Below, piece after piece: positions 49,969 to 59,810 of a DNA stretch of 64,000 nucleotides. Numbering within the stretch: the stretch's first letter is position 1; each line of letters starts with the position of its first letter. Both the position numbers and the translations under genes were made by a program. Below the pieces are notes generated by a model. That model was not told the origin of the DNA. It saw only the letters and a list, made by a program, of their open reading frames with translations, and searched no databases. Source of the DNA: CAVZOY01 sp963777095 (GTDB lineage Bacteria > Actinomycetota > Actinomycetes > Mycobacteriales > Geodermatophilaceae); contig CAVZOY010000002.1 in NCBI GenBank assembly GCA_963777095.1, positions 434,001 through 498,000 of the forward strand, given 5' to 3'.

Positions 49969-50433
49969 ATGGCGAACGACACGAACGAGCCCACCGCGTC
50001 CGGCGAGGCCGAGGCGCTCGACGCCGCGCTGGCCGCCGAGCACGCGGCCGTCTGGGGGTACGGCGTCGTGGGCGCCGCGCTGGCGGCCGACGAGCGCGAG
50101 CCGGCCGCCGCCGGCGAGAGCGCCCACCGCGACGCACGGGACGGTCTGGTGGCACTGCTCGCCGAACGGGGCGCCGATCCGGCCGACGCCGAGGGCGCCT
50201 ACGAGCTGCCGTTCCCGGTGCTCTCCGCGGCCGACGCCGCAGCCCTCGCGGTCACGCTGGAGGACGGTGTCGCGGCGGCGTACGTCCGGGTGCTCGGCGA
50301 GGCCGCCGAGCCGGCCACGCGCGAGCTCGCGGTCTCCGCGCTCGCCACCACCGAGGTGCGCGCCGTCGCCTGGCGCGCCCGCGCCGGCCGCAAGCCCGTG
50401 ACCAACCCCTTCCCCGGCCTGCCGGACAGCTGA
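49969..50433 (+). CDS. DUF4439 ferritin-like domain protein
   Basis: 154 residues, helical ferritin-like fold: ALDAALAAEHAAVWGYGVVGA at the N-terminus (Glu and His of helix 1 kept), SAHRDARDGLVALL, and AAYVRVLGEAAEPATRELA. Ferritin-like proteins bind metal or act in oxidative stress, but the activity of DUF4439 is unknown. Good ribosome site (GGGGGACAGAG) before the ATG. Coupled with the lipoprotein gene. Confidence 0.85.
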   Translation: MANDTNEPTASGEAEALDAALAAEHAAVWGYGVVGAALAADEREPAAAGESAHRDARDGLVALLAERGADPADAEGAYELPFPVLSAADAAALAVTLEDGVAAAYVRVLGEAAEPATRELAVSALATTEVRAVAWRARAGRKPVTNPFPGLPDS

Positions 50434-50443
50434 GCCCGATGAT

Positions 50444-50521
50444 GATCAGGTCGGCTGATCACCAGTGCACGTAGCTCAGCGTCGACACTGAGCCAAGACC
50501 CCCGTAGCTGAGCCAAGACCC
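50444..50521. repeat. Hairpins and 14-bp direct repeat between convergent genes
   Basis: Two stems, GATCAG/CTGATC (50444-50460) and GCTCAG/CTGAGC (50474-50493), are followed by CTGAGCCAAGACCC twice (50488-50501 and 50508-50521). Lies between the DUF4439 and PBP stop codons. Bidirectional terminator or the remnant end of a mobile element. Confidence 0.5.
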
Positions 50522-50541
50522 ACCGGGACGCCGGGCGTCGG

Positions 50542-52430
50542 TCAGAGTGCGCCGAGGAAGTCGTCGGTGACGGCGACCGCGGCGCTGCTGGACCCGCCGC
50601 CCTCCACCAGGACGGCGAAGGCGACGTCGCCCGCCGGTCCGTCGAGCTGGTAGCCCACGAACCAGCCGTGCGCGTCGGGCGGCGTCGCGTCGCCGTACTC
50701 GGCGGTGCCGGTCTTGCCGAACACCTCGCCGCGGTCGCGCAGGGCGGTGGCGGTGCCGGAGAGCACCACCTCGCGCATCAGCGGCCGCAGCTGGTCGAGC
50801 ACGGCGTCGCCGGGCCCCTCCGGCGCCTCCCCCGCGGGTTCGGCGCCCACCACCTCGACCGGCGCGGCGGGGCCGGCGGCGATGCCCGCCGCGACGAGCG
50901 CCATCTGCGCCGGGCTGACCAGCACCTCGCCCTGCCCGATGGCGGCCGCCGCCTTGCCGGTGCCGGTCGCGTCGGCCGGCACGCCGCCGCTGAAGACGCC
51001 GACCGGCAGCTGCCAGTCGCTGCCGATGCCGTAGTCCGCGGCGGCCGCGGCGAGGGCGTCGTCGGGCAGCTCGAGACCCTGCTCGATGAACGTCGTGTTG
51101 CACGAGGCGGCGAAGGCCTCGGTCAGCGTCACGGTGCCGAGGTCGAACTGGTCCTCGTTCTCGAACTCGCGGCCCTCGACGGTGATCGTGCCCGGGCACG
51201 GCAGCGTGGACGACGGCTCCACCTGCCCGGCCTGCAGCAGCGCCGTCGCGGTGACCGTCTTGAAGCTCGACCCGGGCGGGAACTGCCCGGCCAGGGCGTT
51301 CGACGGGTTGGCGCTCTCGCTGGAGGCGACCGCGAGGATCTCGCCGGTGCCCGGGCGCACGGCGACGAGGTGCGTGGGCGGCTCCTGCAGCAGGACGGCG
51401 TCCTCGGCGGCCAGCTGGATCTGCGGCACCAGCGGCGTCTGCAGGGGCTCCCCCGGCACGGGCTCGACCGCGGCGATCTCCCGGCCCTCGTCCTCCAGCG
51501 ACTCGTCGGTGCTCACGACCGAGACCGTGAAGCCGGGGGTGCCGGTCAGCTGCTCCTGGTGGACCCGCTGCAGACCGGACAGGCCCAGCTCGTCGCCCTC
51601 GGTGAACTGCGGCTCCCCGTCGACGGTCGTCTCCTCGAGGATCTCCGCGGTGGCCGGGCCGACCCGGCCGAGCAGGGCCAGCGCGAAGCGGGGGGTCGGG
51701 GCGAGCAGCCGGGTGCCGGTCGGGAAGACCGCGCCCGGCAGGTCGAAGACCTGCGCCGCGGATGGCCTCGAACTCCGGACGGCGCAGCGTGATGACCGGC
51801 ACGAACTGACCCTCCGGTGCGGCCTCGACGTCGGCGACGATGTCCTCGGCCGGGATGTCCGTGGCCTCGCCCAGGGCCTCGGCGAGCGCGGGCAGGTCGG
51901 TGACCTGGCCCGTGTCGACGCCGACGTTCACCACCTCGGTGGGCGCGAACAGCGGCTCGCCGTCGGCGTCGGTGATCGGGGCGCGCTCGGGCAGCGACCG
52001 GTCCACGACCAGGTGCTGGCCGTCGGCCAGCTCGGGGTGGACGACGGTCGGCTCGGCGACCACGCGCCACTCGTCCTCGGCCCGGCGCAGCTCGAGCCGG
52101 GCGTCGTAGGTCCAGTCGGGCGCCGCCGCGAGCGCCCAGGTCGCCGCCCAGTCGACCGTCGCGGCGTCCTCGTCGACGGTGACCGCGCCGACGTCGCCGG
52201 CGAGCCGGGCGTCGGGGAGGTCCTCGGCCGTCTGCTCCAGCAGCGCCGTGACGGCCTCGGCGTCGCTGGTGAGGGCGGCCGCGCCGGCGACGTCGCCGTC
52301 CCGCCACCGGTCAGGAACTGCTGCGCGACGCTCCCGGACGTCGTCCTCGGGGTTGCCCGAGCAGGCGGACGAGCACCGGCAGCGCGAGCAGGACGAGCGT
52401 GGTCGAGAGAACCGTTCCCCGTGTCGGCAC
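50542..52430 (-). CDS. Penicillin-binding lipoprotein (MecA_N + transpeptidase), frameshifted as read
   Basis: About 629 codons. The intended protein begins at GTG 52430 with a lipoprotein signal (VLSTTLVLLALPVL, lipobox ending in ACSGN), then an NTF2-like MecA_N domain (QQFL.RWRDGDVAGAAALTSD), a PBP dimerisation domain, and a transpeptidase domain with SSFK, SCN and KTGTAEYG motifs. DD-transpeptidase of peptidoglycan cross-linking, outer face of the membrane. Four frame changes break it: near 52368, 52331, 52311 and 51757. The last 324 codons (50542-51516) are intact. It sits in the dxr-rip-ispG-GNAT-PBP order of mycobacteria. Errors or decay are both possible; error is preferred. Confidence 0.8.
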
Positions 52431-52462
52431 GGACCCCAGCGTTCCAGAAGCCGCGCGCGGCC

Positions 52463-53314
52463 TCAGAACAGGACGCTGGCGTAGCGGCCGACCTCGCGGA
52501 AGCCCACCCGCCGGTAGGCCGCGCGGGCCGGCGCGTTGAAGTCGTTGACGTAGAGGCTCACGACCGGCGCGATCGTCGTCCGCGCGTACTCGACGACCGC
52601 GGCGGTGCCGGCCGCGCCGATGCCGCGGCCGCGGTGGGACGGCGCCACCCAGATGCCCTGGATCTGGCAGGCCGAGCGGGACACCGCGCCGATCTCGGCC
52701 TTGAACAGCACCTCGCCGCGCTCGATCCAGGCCAGTGACTGCCCGGCGCGGATCAGGTCGGACAGGCGGGCCCGGTAGCCGGCGCCGCCGTCGACCCGCA
52801 GCGGGCTGACGCCGACCTCCTCGGTGAACATCGCGACGGCGGCCGGCAGCAGGGTGTCGAGCTCCGCCGGCCGGACCGGCCGGACCCGCGGCTCGGCGGC
52901 GACGAACGGCGGCCCGTCGATGGCCAGCAGCGGCTGGTGCGGGCGGACGTCGCGCGGCGGCCCCCACGCGGCCTCGAGCCGCTCCCAGAGCGGGGCGACG
53001 GCGCCTGCGGGGCCGACGATGGTCGAGCAGCGGCGCCCGGCCCGCCGGGCGCGGTCCGCGAACGCGGCAGCGGCGGCGCGCTCCGCGCCGGGCCGGGCGA
53101 ACGGGATCAGATTGGCGCCGGCCAGGCAGACGGCGTCGAGCTCGTCGCCGTCCCCGAGTCCCCACAGCGGCGCCCCGAGCGCGCGCGGCGAGGTGCCGAC
53201 GGCCTCCACGCGCCCCGCCACCACGCAGGTGGCGACGGGGTCGGACGCCAGCAGCCGGATGACGGCGGCTTCGTCGGCGTCGTCGAGCACCCGGGCGACG
53301 GGGGTGCGCAGCAC
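52463..53314 (-). CDS. DUF4081/GNAT-family acetyltransferase
   Basis: 283 residues: N-terminal DUF4081 region (RVLDDADEAAVIRLL, then VCLAGANLIPF) followed by a GNAT domain (IQGIWVAPSHRGRGIGAAG acetyl-CoA motif near 215-233, LYVNDFNAPARAAYRRVGF). Substrate unknown. Same position, between ispG and a PBP, as a GNAT gene in mycobacteria. GTG start, 17 bp after ispG. Confidence 0.88.
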   Translation of the reverse strand: MLRTPVARVLDDADEAAVIRLLASDPVATCVVAGRVEAVGTSPRALGAPLWGLGDGDELDAVCLAGANLIPFARPGAERAAAAAFADRARRAGRRCSTIVGPAGAVAPLWERLEAAWGPPRDVRPHQPLLAIDGPPFVAAEPRVRPVRPAELDTLLPAAVAMFTEEVGVSPLRVDGGAGYRARLSDLIRAGQSLAWIERGEVLFKAEIGAVSRSACQIQGIWVAPSHRGRGIGAAGTAAVVEYARTTIAPVVSLYVNDFNAPARAAYRRVGFREVGRYASVLF

Positions 53315-53330
53315 GGCGGGGAAGGGCCGC

Positions 53331-54491
<1,161 letters not shown>

Positions 54492-54563
54492 GACGGCCAG
54501 TATCCCCGCTGTTGCGGGCCGGTGCCGTCGCCGCCGGTGTGACGTGGCTGGTGAGGCCTGCGG

Positions 54564-55951
54564 CTAGCCGCTGAGCCGGATGGGGTTGACCAGGTCGGCC
54601 ACCAGCAACAGCGCCGAGAGCGCGATGAACAGCCCGGCGACGGCGTAGGCCGCGGGCATCAGCCGGGCGATGTCGAACGGCCCCGGGTCGGGCCGCCCGC
54701 GCATGCGCGCGACGGTCGATCGCGCCTTCTCGTACAGCGCGCCCGCGATGTGCCCGCCGTCGAGCGGGTAGATGGGCAGCAGGTTGAACAGGAAGAGCAC
54801 GAGGTTGACGCCGGCCAGCAGGTTGAAGAAGAACGCGATCTTCTCCGCGGTGTCCAGCTGCGGGAGCGCGAAGGCCTCGCCGGAGAGGCGGCTCACGCCG
54901 ACGACCCCGATCGGCCCGTTCGGGTCGCGCTCCTCGCCCGAGGAACGTGGCGCGGAACAGCGCCGGGATCCGTTCGGGCAGCTGGACGAGCTTGTCGACC
55001 GACCGCACCATGATGTCGCCGAGGTAGTCCGGGGACGGCGGTGATCGGCTGGCGCACCTGCGTCTGCACCGGGCTGACGCCGACGTAGCCGACCTCGCTC
55101 GGCTCGTCGGCGTCCGCGGACGTGTAGACGAGGTTGCGGATCGGGGTGACCGTGAGGTCGCGTTCCTGGCCGTCGCGCTCGACGGTGACGACGACCGGTG
55201 TCTCGACGTTGCCGCGGATGGCGGCCTGCACCTGCACCCAGCCCTCGTCGAGGGGGTCCTGTGCGACCGGCTCCCCGTCCAGCGCCACGATCGTGTCGCC
55301 GGGCTCCAGGCCGGCCTCGACCGCCGGGCTCGCCTGCGGCACCGCGCAGTCCGGCGTCCCCAGGTCGCAGACCGTGCCGGCGTCCGGGCCGGACTGCACG
55401 ATCGGGACGTCGCAGGCGTCCTCCCGCCCCGCCGTCTCGGCGTCCGCGGGGAGGACGCAGTCCGGCACCGTCTGGATGGTCGTCGTCGGCTGCACCAGGC
55501 CGAAGCCCATCAGCAGGATCGTGAAGAAGACGACAGCCAGGATCAGGTTGTGGAACGGGCCGGCGAACATGACGACGACCCGCTGCCACCAGGGCTTGGC
55601 GTAGAAGACCCGCCCCGCGTCGGACGGCAGGACGTCGTTGAGCGCCTGGCCACGCACCTCGGCGATGAACGAGCGCATGCGGGTGGCGCGCTTGCTCTCG
55701 CCCTCCTCGGCCGGCGGGATCATGCCGACGATGCGGATGTATCCGCCGAGCGGGATCGCCTTGAGGCCGTACTCGGTCTCGCCGCGCCGCCGGGACCACA
55801 CGGTCGGGCCGAAGCCGACCATGAACTGCGGCACCCGCATGCCGAACCGCCGGGCCCAGGTGAAGTGGCCGAACTCGTGGAAGCCGATCGAGAAGAGCAG
55901 CCCGATCGCGAAGGCGACGATGCCGAGGACGGTGAGAAGGACTCCGCTCAG
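54564..55951 (-). CDS. M50 site-2 protease (Rip1/RseP-like), two frameshifts
   Basis: About 462 codons. Intramembrane zinc protease that releases membrane-bound regulators. HEFGH zinc motif at residues 25-29, PDZ domain (AVEAGLEPGDTIVALDGEP), and the LDG motif in NLLPIYPLDGGHI. An extra Cys-rich insert precedes the PDZ (DCVLP...DACDVP, VCDLGTPDCAVP). Two net +1 shifts occur near 55032 and 54940; removing them gives one protein. The start appears to be CTG 55951, 1 bp after the dxr stop, since no ATG, GTG or TTG is suitably placed. Confidence 0.85.
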
Positions 55952-55952
55952 G

Positions 55953-57151
55953 TCAGCCTCCGGCGATGACGCCCCGGGCGTGCTCCCGGGCCCACTTCTC
56001 CGCGGCCAGCACGTCCTCGACGCAGGTGGGTGCGCCGAGGTCCGGCGCCTCGTCGAGGGTACGCGCGACGAGATCCAGGATGCCTCGGAACGACAGGCGA
56101 TTCGCCCGGAAGGCGTCGACCGCCTCCTCGTTGGCGGCGTTGTACATCGCCGGGACGACGCCGCCGGCCTCGCCGGCCAGGCGGGCGAGCCGGACGGCGG
56201 GGAACGCGTCGCTCGTCCAGCGGGATGGAACTCCCAGGTGCTCGCGGTCGACCAGTCCAGTGCCGGCTGCACCTGCGGTAGCCGGTCGGGCCAGGCCAGC
56301 GCGAGCGCGATGGGCAGCCGCATGTCGGGCGGGCTGGCCTGGGCGATCGTCGCGCCGTCGGCGAAGGTGACCATCGAATGCACGATCGACTGCGGGTGGA
56401 CGACGACGTCGATCCGGTCGTAGGGGACGCCGAAGAGCAGGTGCGCCTCGATGAGCTCGAGGCCCTTGTTGACCAGCGTCGCCGAGTTGATCGTGACGAC
56501 CGGACCCATGTCCCAGGTGGGGTGGGCGAGGGCGTCGTCGACGGTGACGCCGTCCAGTTGGTCGCGGGTGCGCCCGCGGAACGGCCCGCCGCTCGCCGTC
56601 AGCACCAGCCGCGACACCTCGGCGCGCGACCCGGCACGCAGGCACTGGGCGAGCGCGGAGTGCTCGGAGTCGACCGGCACCAGCTGGCCCGGCTTCGCCG
56701 CGCCGAGCACGAGGTCTCCCCCGGCGATGAGCGACTCCTTGTTGGCCAGCGCGACGGTGCGGCCGGCGTGGAGGGCCGACAGGGTCGGCCCGAGCCCGAT
56801 CGACCCGTTGATCCCGTTGAGGACGACGTCGGCCGGTCGGGCGGCGAGCTCCTCGGCGGCGCGCGGGCCGGCGAGGATCTCGGGCAGCGCGAAGTCGCCG
56901 GTGGCCCAGCCGCGGGCGCTGGCGGCGGCGTAGAAGGCCAGCTGGAGGTCCTGGGCGGCGGTGGCGCGGGCGACGGCGACGGTGCGGACGCCGAGGGTCA
57001 GCGCCTGCTCGGCCAGCAGGGCGACGTCCCCTCCCCCGGCGGCCAGCGCGGTGATCCGCAGCCGGTCGGGGTTCTGCTGCGCGACGGCGATCGCCTGCCG
57101 GCCGATCGAGCCGGTGGACCCCAGGACGGTGACCTCGCGAGGCTGCTGCAC
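55953..57151 (-). CDS. dxr: 1-deoxy-D-xylulose 5-phosphate reductoisomerase, two frameshifts
   Basis: About 399 codons from GTG 57151. MEP pathway enzyme, NADPH- and metal-dependent. Motifs: VTVLGSTGSIG (NADPH), NGINGSIGL, ANKESLIAGG, VPVDSEHSA, TASGGPFRG, NPTWxMG-like HPTWDMGPVVTINSATLVNKGLEL (seen as HPTWDMG and VTINSATL). Near 56211 and 56222 two extra bases shift the frame around EFHPLDE..AFPAVRLA; the C-terminal domain then resumes to EKWAREHARGVIAGG. Essential in organisms without mevalonate, so a real double frameshift is unlikely. Confidence 0.88.
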
Positions 57152-57227
57152 GGGCTCATCCTCCCCGACGACCCGCACGACCCGCCGCCCCGTGCTCCCT
57201 CGCGCGGTCCGTCGCGACGTGTCCTGG

Positions 57228-57242
57228 CAGGATGAGGGCGTG
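57228..57242 (+). promoter_or_regulatory. -10 box and leaderless start of DUF2631 gene
   Basis: CAGGAT (57228-57233), 6-nt spacer, GTG. Third use of this exact hexamer in the window. Confidence 0.4.
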
Positions 57243-57558
57243 ACCGGTTCGCACTCGCTGAGCAGCAAGGCCTCCGGCGTGCAGGGCGTCGCCCAGCCCG
57301 GCCGCGAGATGGCCCACGTGGCCCCCGACTCCCACCCGGTGGAGCACGAGCGGCCCGAGGACTGGGGCTGGCACGGCGAGACCGGCAAGTGGGGCCGCAT
57401 CGGCGGCTGGATCGCCGTCCTGGTGACGCTGACCTTCCTGATCGGCAACCACGAGGGCCGCGTCGAGAACCTGTGGATCCTCGGGACCGTCGCTCGTGAT
57501 GATCATCATCCTGCTGTGGGACGGGCGGCGGCGGAAGAACGCCTGGCGCGCCCGCTGA
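57240..57558 (+). CDS. DUF2631 small membrane protein, frameshifted
   Basis: About 106 codons. Acidic/His-rich N-terminus (HVAPDSHPVEHERPEDWGWH), two hydrophobic helices (GRIGGWIAVLVTLTFLIG and VMIIILLW) and a basic tail RRRKNAWRAR. One extra base near 57493 moves the second helix into another frame. Function unknown. GTG 57240 is leaderless in type: CAGGAT (57228-57233) lies 6 nt upstream. Divergent from dxr. Confidence 0.75.
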
Positions 57559-57570
57559 GCTGCTGAATGC

Positions 57571-57646
57571 CGACCCGTGCGGGCGCTTCTCGCGCCGTAC
57601 CGGGTCTGCAGCACCGGCTCGGCACGAGGAACCCCGGCACGGCGCT
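57571..57646. repeat. Imperfect intergenic direct repeat, unit A
   Basis: About 76 bp, similar without large gaps to 57787-57862. Shared words include GCGGGCG, TTCTCG, CCGG, CTGCAG, CGAG and CCGGCA. Unit of a possible hairpin-forming repeat family. Confidence 0.6.
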
Positions 57647-57786
57647 CAGAACCAGCTCGGCTCACACGCCCTGTCGTACCAGTCGTCGACCGACTCCTCC
57701 TGGATCTGCACGCCGCTACCGTCGTGCGACCGGGTGAGCAGCTATGCCACGGGGCCGCGACTGCTAGGCGGAACGACACCGGACCG

Positions 57787-57862
57787 CGACCTTGCGGGCG
57801 GTTCTCGTCCAGTGCCGGCGCTGCAGGACCCGCACAGCGCGAGAAACGCCGGCAAGGCAGCT
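57787..57862. repeat. Imperfect intergenic direct repeat, unit B
   Basis: Partner of unit A. On the minus strand it begins TGCCGGCG and has CGCCGGCA about 26 nt later, so it can fold into a hairpin. It touches the end of the VIT1-like gene. Confidence 0.6.
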
Positions 57863-57863
57863 G

Positions 57864-58577
57864 CTAGCTGGCGGTGACGCCGATCGCCGCGCCGATCAGG
57901 TAGGTCGCCCCCGCGGCGACCGCGCCGAACAGCAGCTGGCGCAGCCCGGCGTACCACCACGGCCGCGGCGTGAAGCGGCTCGACAGGGCCCCGGCGACGA
58001 GCAGGCCCACCGCGCCGGAGAGCAGGCCGGCCCACAGCACCGGGTAGCCGAACAGGAACGGCAGCAGAGGGAACACCGCGCCGATCGAGAAGGTCAGCAG
58101 CGACGACACCGCGGCCACCCGCGGCGACGGCTTGTCCTCCGGGTTGAGCCCCAGCTCGGCCACGACGTGCAGCCGCAGCGCGACGTCCGGGTCGGCCGAC
58201 AGCTGCCGCGCGACCTGACGAGCCAACCCGGGCTCGACGCCGCGCGAGGTCATCATCGCGACCAGCTCGGCGAGCTCGCCCTCGGCGTTGTGCTGCAGCT
58301 CGTGCCGCTCCTTGGCCACCTCGAGGTCGAGCTGCTCGTTCTGCGTCTTCACCGACGTGTACTCGCCGAGGGCCATGGAGATGGCACCGGCGATCAGCCC
58401 GGCGGTGCCGGCCAGCACGATCGCGCGGGAACTCGCCCCGCCGCCGCCGACGCCGGCCACGAGCGCCGTGTTGGACACCAGCCCGTCCATCGCGCCGAAG
58501 GTCGCCGCCCGCAGCCACCCGCCCGAGACGTCGGTGTGGTGGTGGCCGTGCGCCTCGCTCACCGGCGCGGAGCTCAC
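57864..58577 (-). CDS. VIT1/CCC1-family Fe/Mn transporter
   Basis: 237 residues. His-rich start (EAHGHHHTD), then GGWLRAATFGAMDGLVSNTALVAGV, the family first helix, and ISMALGEYTSVKTQNE leading to a charged cytosolic helical insert (LDLEVAKERHEL) before three further helices. Moves Fe2+/Mn2+ out of the cytosol. GTG 58577 overlaps the rlmN stop by 4 bp. Confidence 0.9.
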   Translation of the reverse strand: MSSAPVSEAHGHHHTDVSGGWLRAATFGAMDGLVSNTALVAGVGGGGASSRAIVLAGTAGLIAGAISMALGEYTSVKTQNEQLDLEVAKERHELQHNAEGELAELVAMMTSRGVEPGLARQVARQLSADPDVALRLHVVAELGLNPEDKPSPRVAAVSSLLTFSIGAVFPLLPFLFGYPVLWAGLLSGAVGLLVAGALSSRFTPRPWWYAGLRQLLFGAVAAGATYLIGAAIGVTAS

Positions 58578-59774
58578 TCGGTGTCCTCCGGCGCCGCCCC
58601 GAGGGGCACGACGTCCTCGCCGACCGCCTCGCTGACGGTCTCGGCCAGGGACGACGCGACGCTCGGGACGCCGTCCACGAGGTCGGCCGCGGCCAGCTGA
58701 CCGCAGGCGCCGTCGATGTCGGAGCCGCGGGTGTCGCGCACCGTCGTCGGCACTCCGTGCGCCCGCAGCCGGGCGACGAACTCGCGCTGCGCGGGCAGCG
58801 GGCTGGCGTCCCACGGCGACCCGGGCGTGGGGTTGAGCGGGATGAGGTTGACGTGCGCCCGCCGGTCGGCGAGCAGCCGGCCGAGCAGGTCGGCGCGGAA
58901 CGGCTGGTCGTTGACGTCGCGGATCAGCGCGTACTCCACGGAGTACCGGCGTCCGGTGCGCTCGGCGTAGGCGTCGGCGGCGTCGACGACCTCCTGCACC
59001 TTCCACCGGGTGTTGATCGGCACGAGGGTGTCGCGCAGCTCGTCGTCGGGTGCGTGCAGGCTCACCGCCAGCGTGACGGCCAGGCCCTCGTCGGTGAGCC
59101 GGCGGATCGCGGGCACCAGACCGACGGTCGAGACGGTCACCGAGCGCTGGGAGAGACCGAGCCCGTGCGGCGGCGGGCGTCAGCAGGGCGTCGAGGGTCT
59201 TGCGCACCCGGGGGTAGTTGGCCATCGGCTCGCCCATGCCCATGAAGACGACGTTCGAGAGCCGCCCGGGACCGCCCGGGATCTCGCCCGAGGCCATCGC
59301 CGCCGCGGCGGCCACCGCCTGGCCGATGATCTCGGCGGCGGAGAGGTTGCGGGTCAGCCCCTGCTGCCCGGTCGCGCAGAACGGGCAGGCCATGCCGCAG
59401 CCGGCCTGGCTGGAGATGCAGACCGTCGCCCGGTCGGGGTAGCGCATGAGGACGCTCTCGACGAGCGCGCCGTCGTGCAGCCGCCAGAGCGTCTTGCGGG
59501 TGCGTCCGCCGTCGGCCGACAGGTGCCGGACCGGGGTGAGCAGCCCCGGCAGGAGCGCATCGGCGAGCGCCTCGCGGGCGGCCGCGGGCACGTCGGTCAT
59601 CTGCACGGGGTCGGTGACGCCGCGGTAGTAGTGCCGCGCCAGCTGGTCGGCCCGGAATGCCGGCTGACCGAGCTCGGCGGCCGCTGCGCGCGCCTCCTCA
59701 CGGGTGAGGTCGGCGAGGTGCCGCGGCGGCTTGCCGCGGCGGGGGGCGTCGAAGACGAGGGGAAGGGCAGACAT
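58574..59774 (-). CDS. rlmN: 23S rRNA (A2503-C2) / tRNA (A37-C2) methyltransferase RlmN, one frameshift
   Basis: About 400 codons. Radical-SAM enzyme methylating A2503 of 23S rRNA and A37 of some tRNAs. Cluster motif CGMACPFCATGQ (CxxxCxxC, near residue 120), VVFMGMGEPMANY, LAVSLHAPDDELRD, and the second catalytic cysteine in DIDGACGQL near the end. A net +1 base near 59170 shifts the frame between LLTP and PHGLGLSQRSVTVSTVG. ATG 59774 taken; ATG 59786 is also possible. Confidence 0.88.
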
Positions 59775-59794
59775 GGCGCCGTCCATGGTCCCAC

Positions 59795-59810
59795 TACCGT
59801 GCCGGGCGTG
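59795..59810 (+). promoter_or_regulatory. -10 box and leaderless start of the TrmH-like gene
   Basis: TACCGT (59795-59800), 7-nt spacer, GTG; no Shine-Dalgarno. Confidence 0.45.

Larger units (their letters stand above)
57559..57863. other. Intergenic region between DUF2631 and VIT1-like genes
   Basis: 305 bp with two related 76-bp units and, between them on the minus strand, a short open stretch (57646-57744) that ends ESVDDWYDRACEPSWF. It lacks a good start codon and is more likely a gene fragment than a gene. No promoter or terminator is clear. Confidence 0.5.

Noticed and set aside
50459..52063. 534-codon frame covering the PBP region
   Set aside because: Only its first about 100 codons are PBP-like; after the frame change near 51757 the translation is nonsense. 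Folded into one frameshifted gene.
57646..57744. Short minus-strand gene ending DDWYDRACEPSWF
   Set aside because: Only a GTG giving 21 residues or a CTG giving 32, with no ribosome site or -10; kept as a finding, not a gene.
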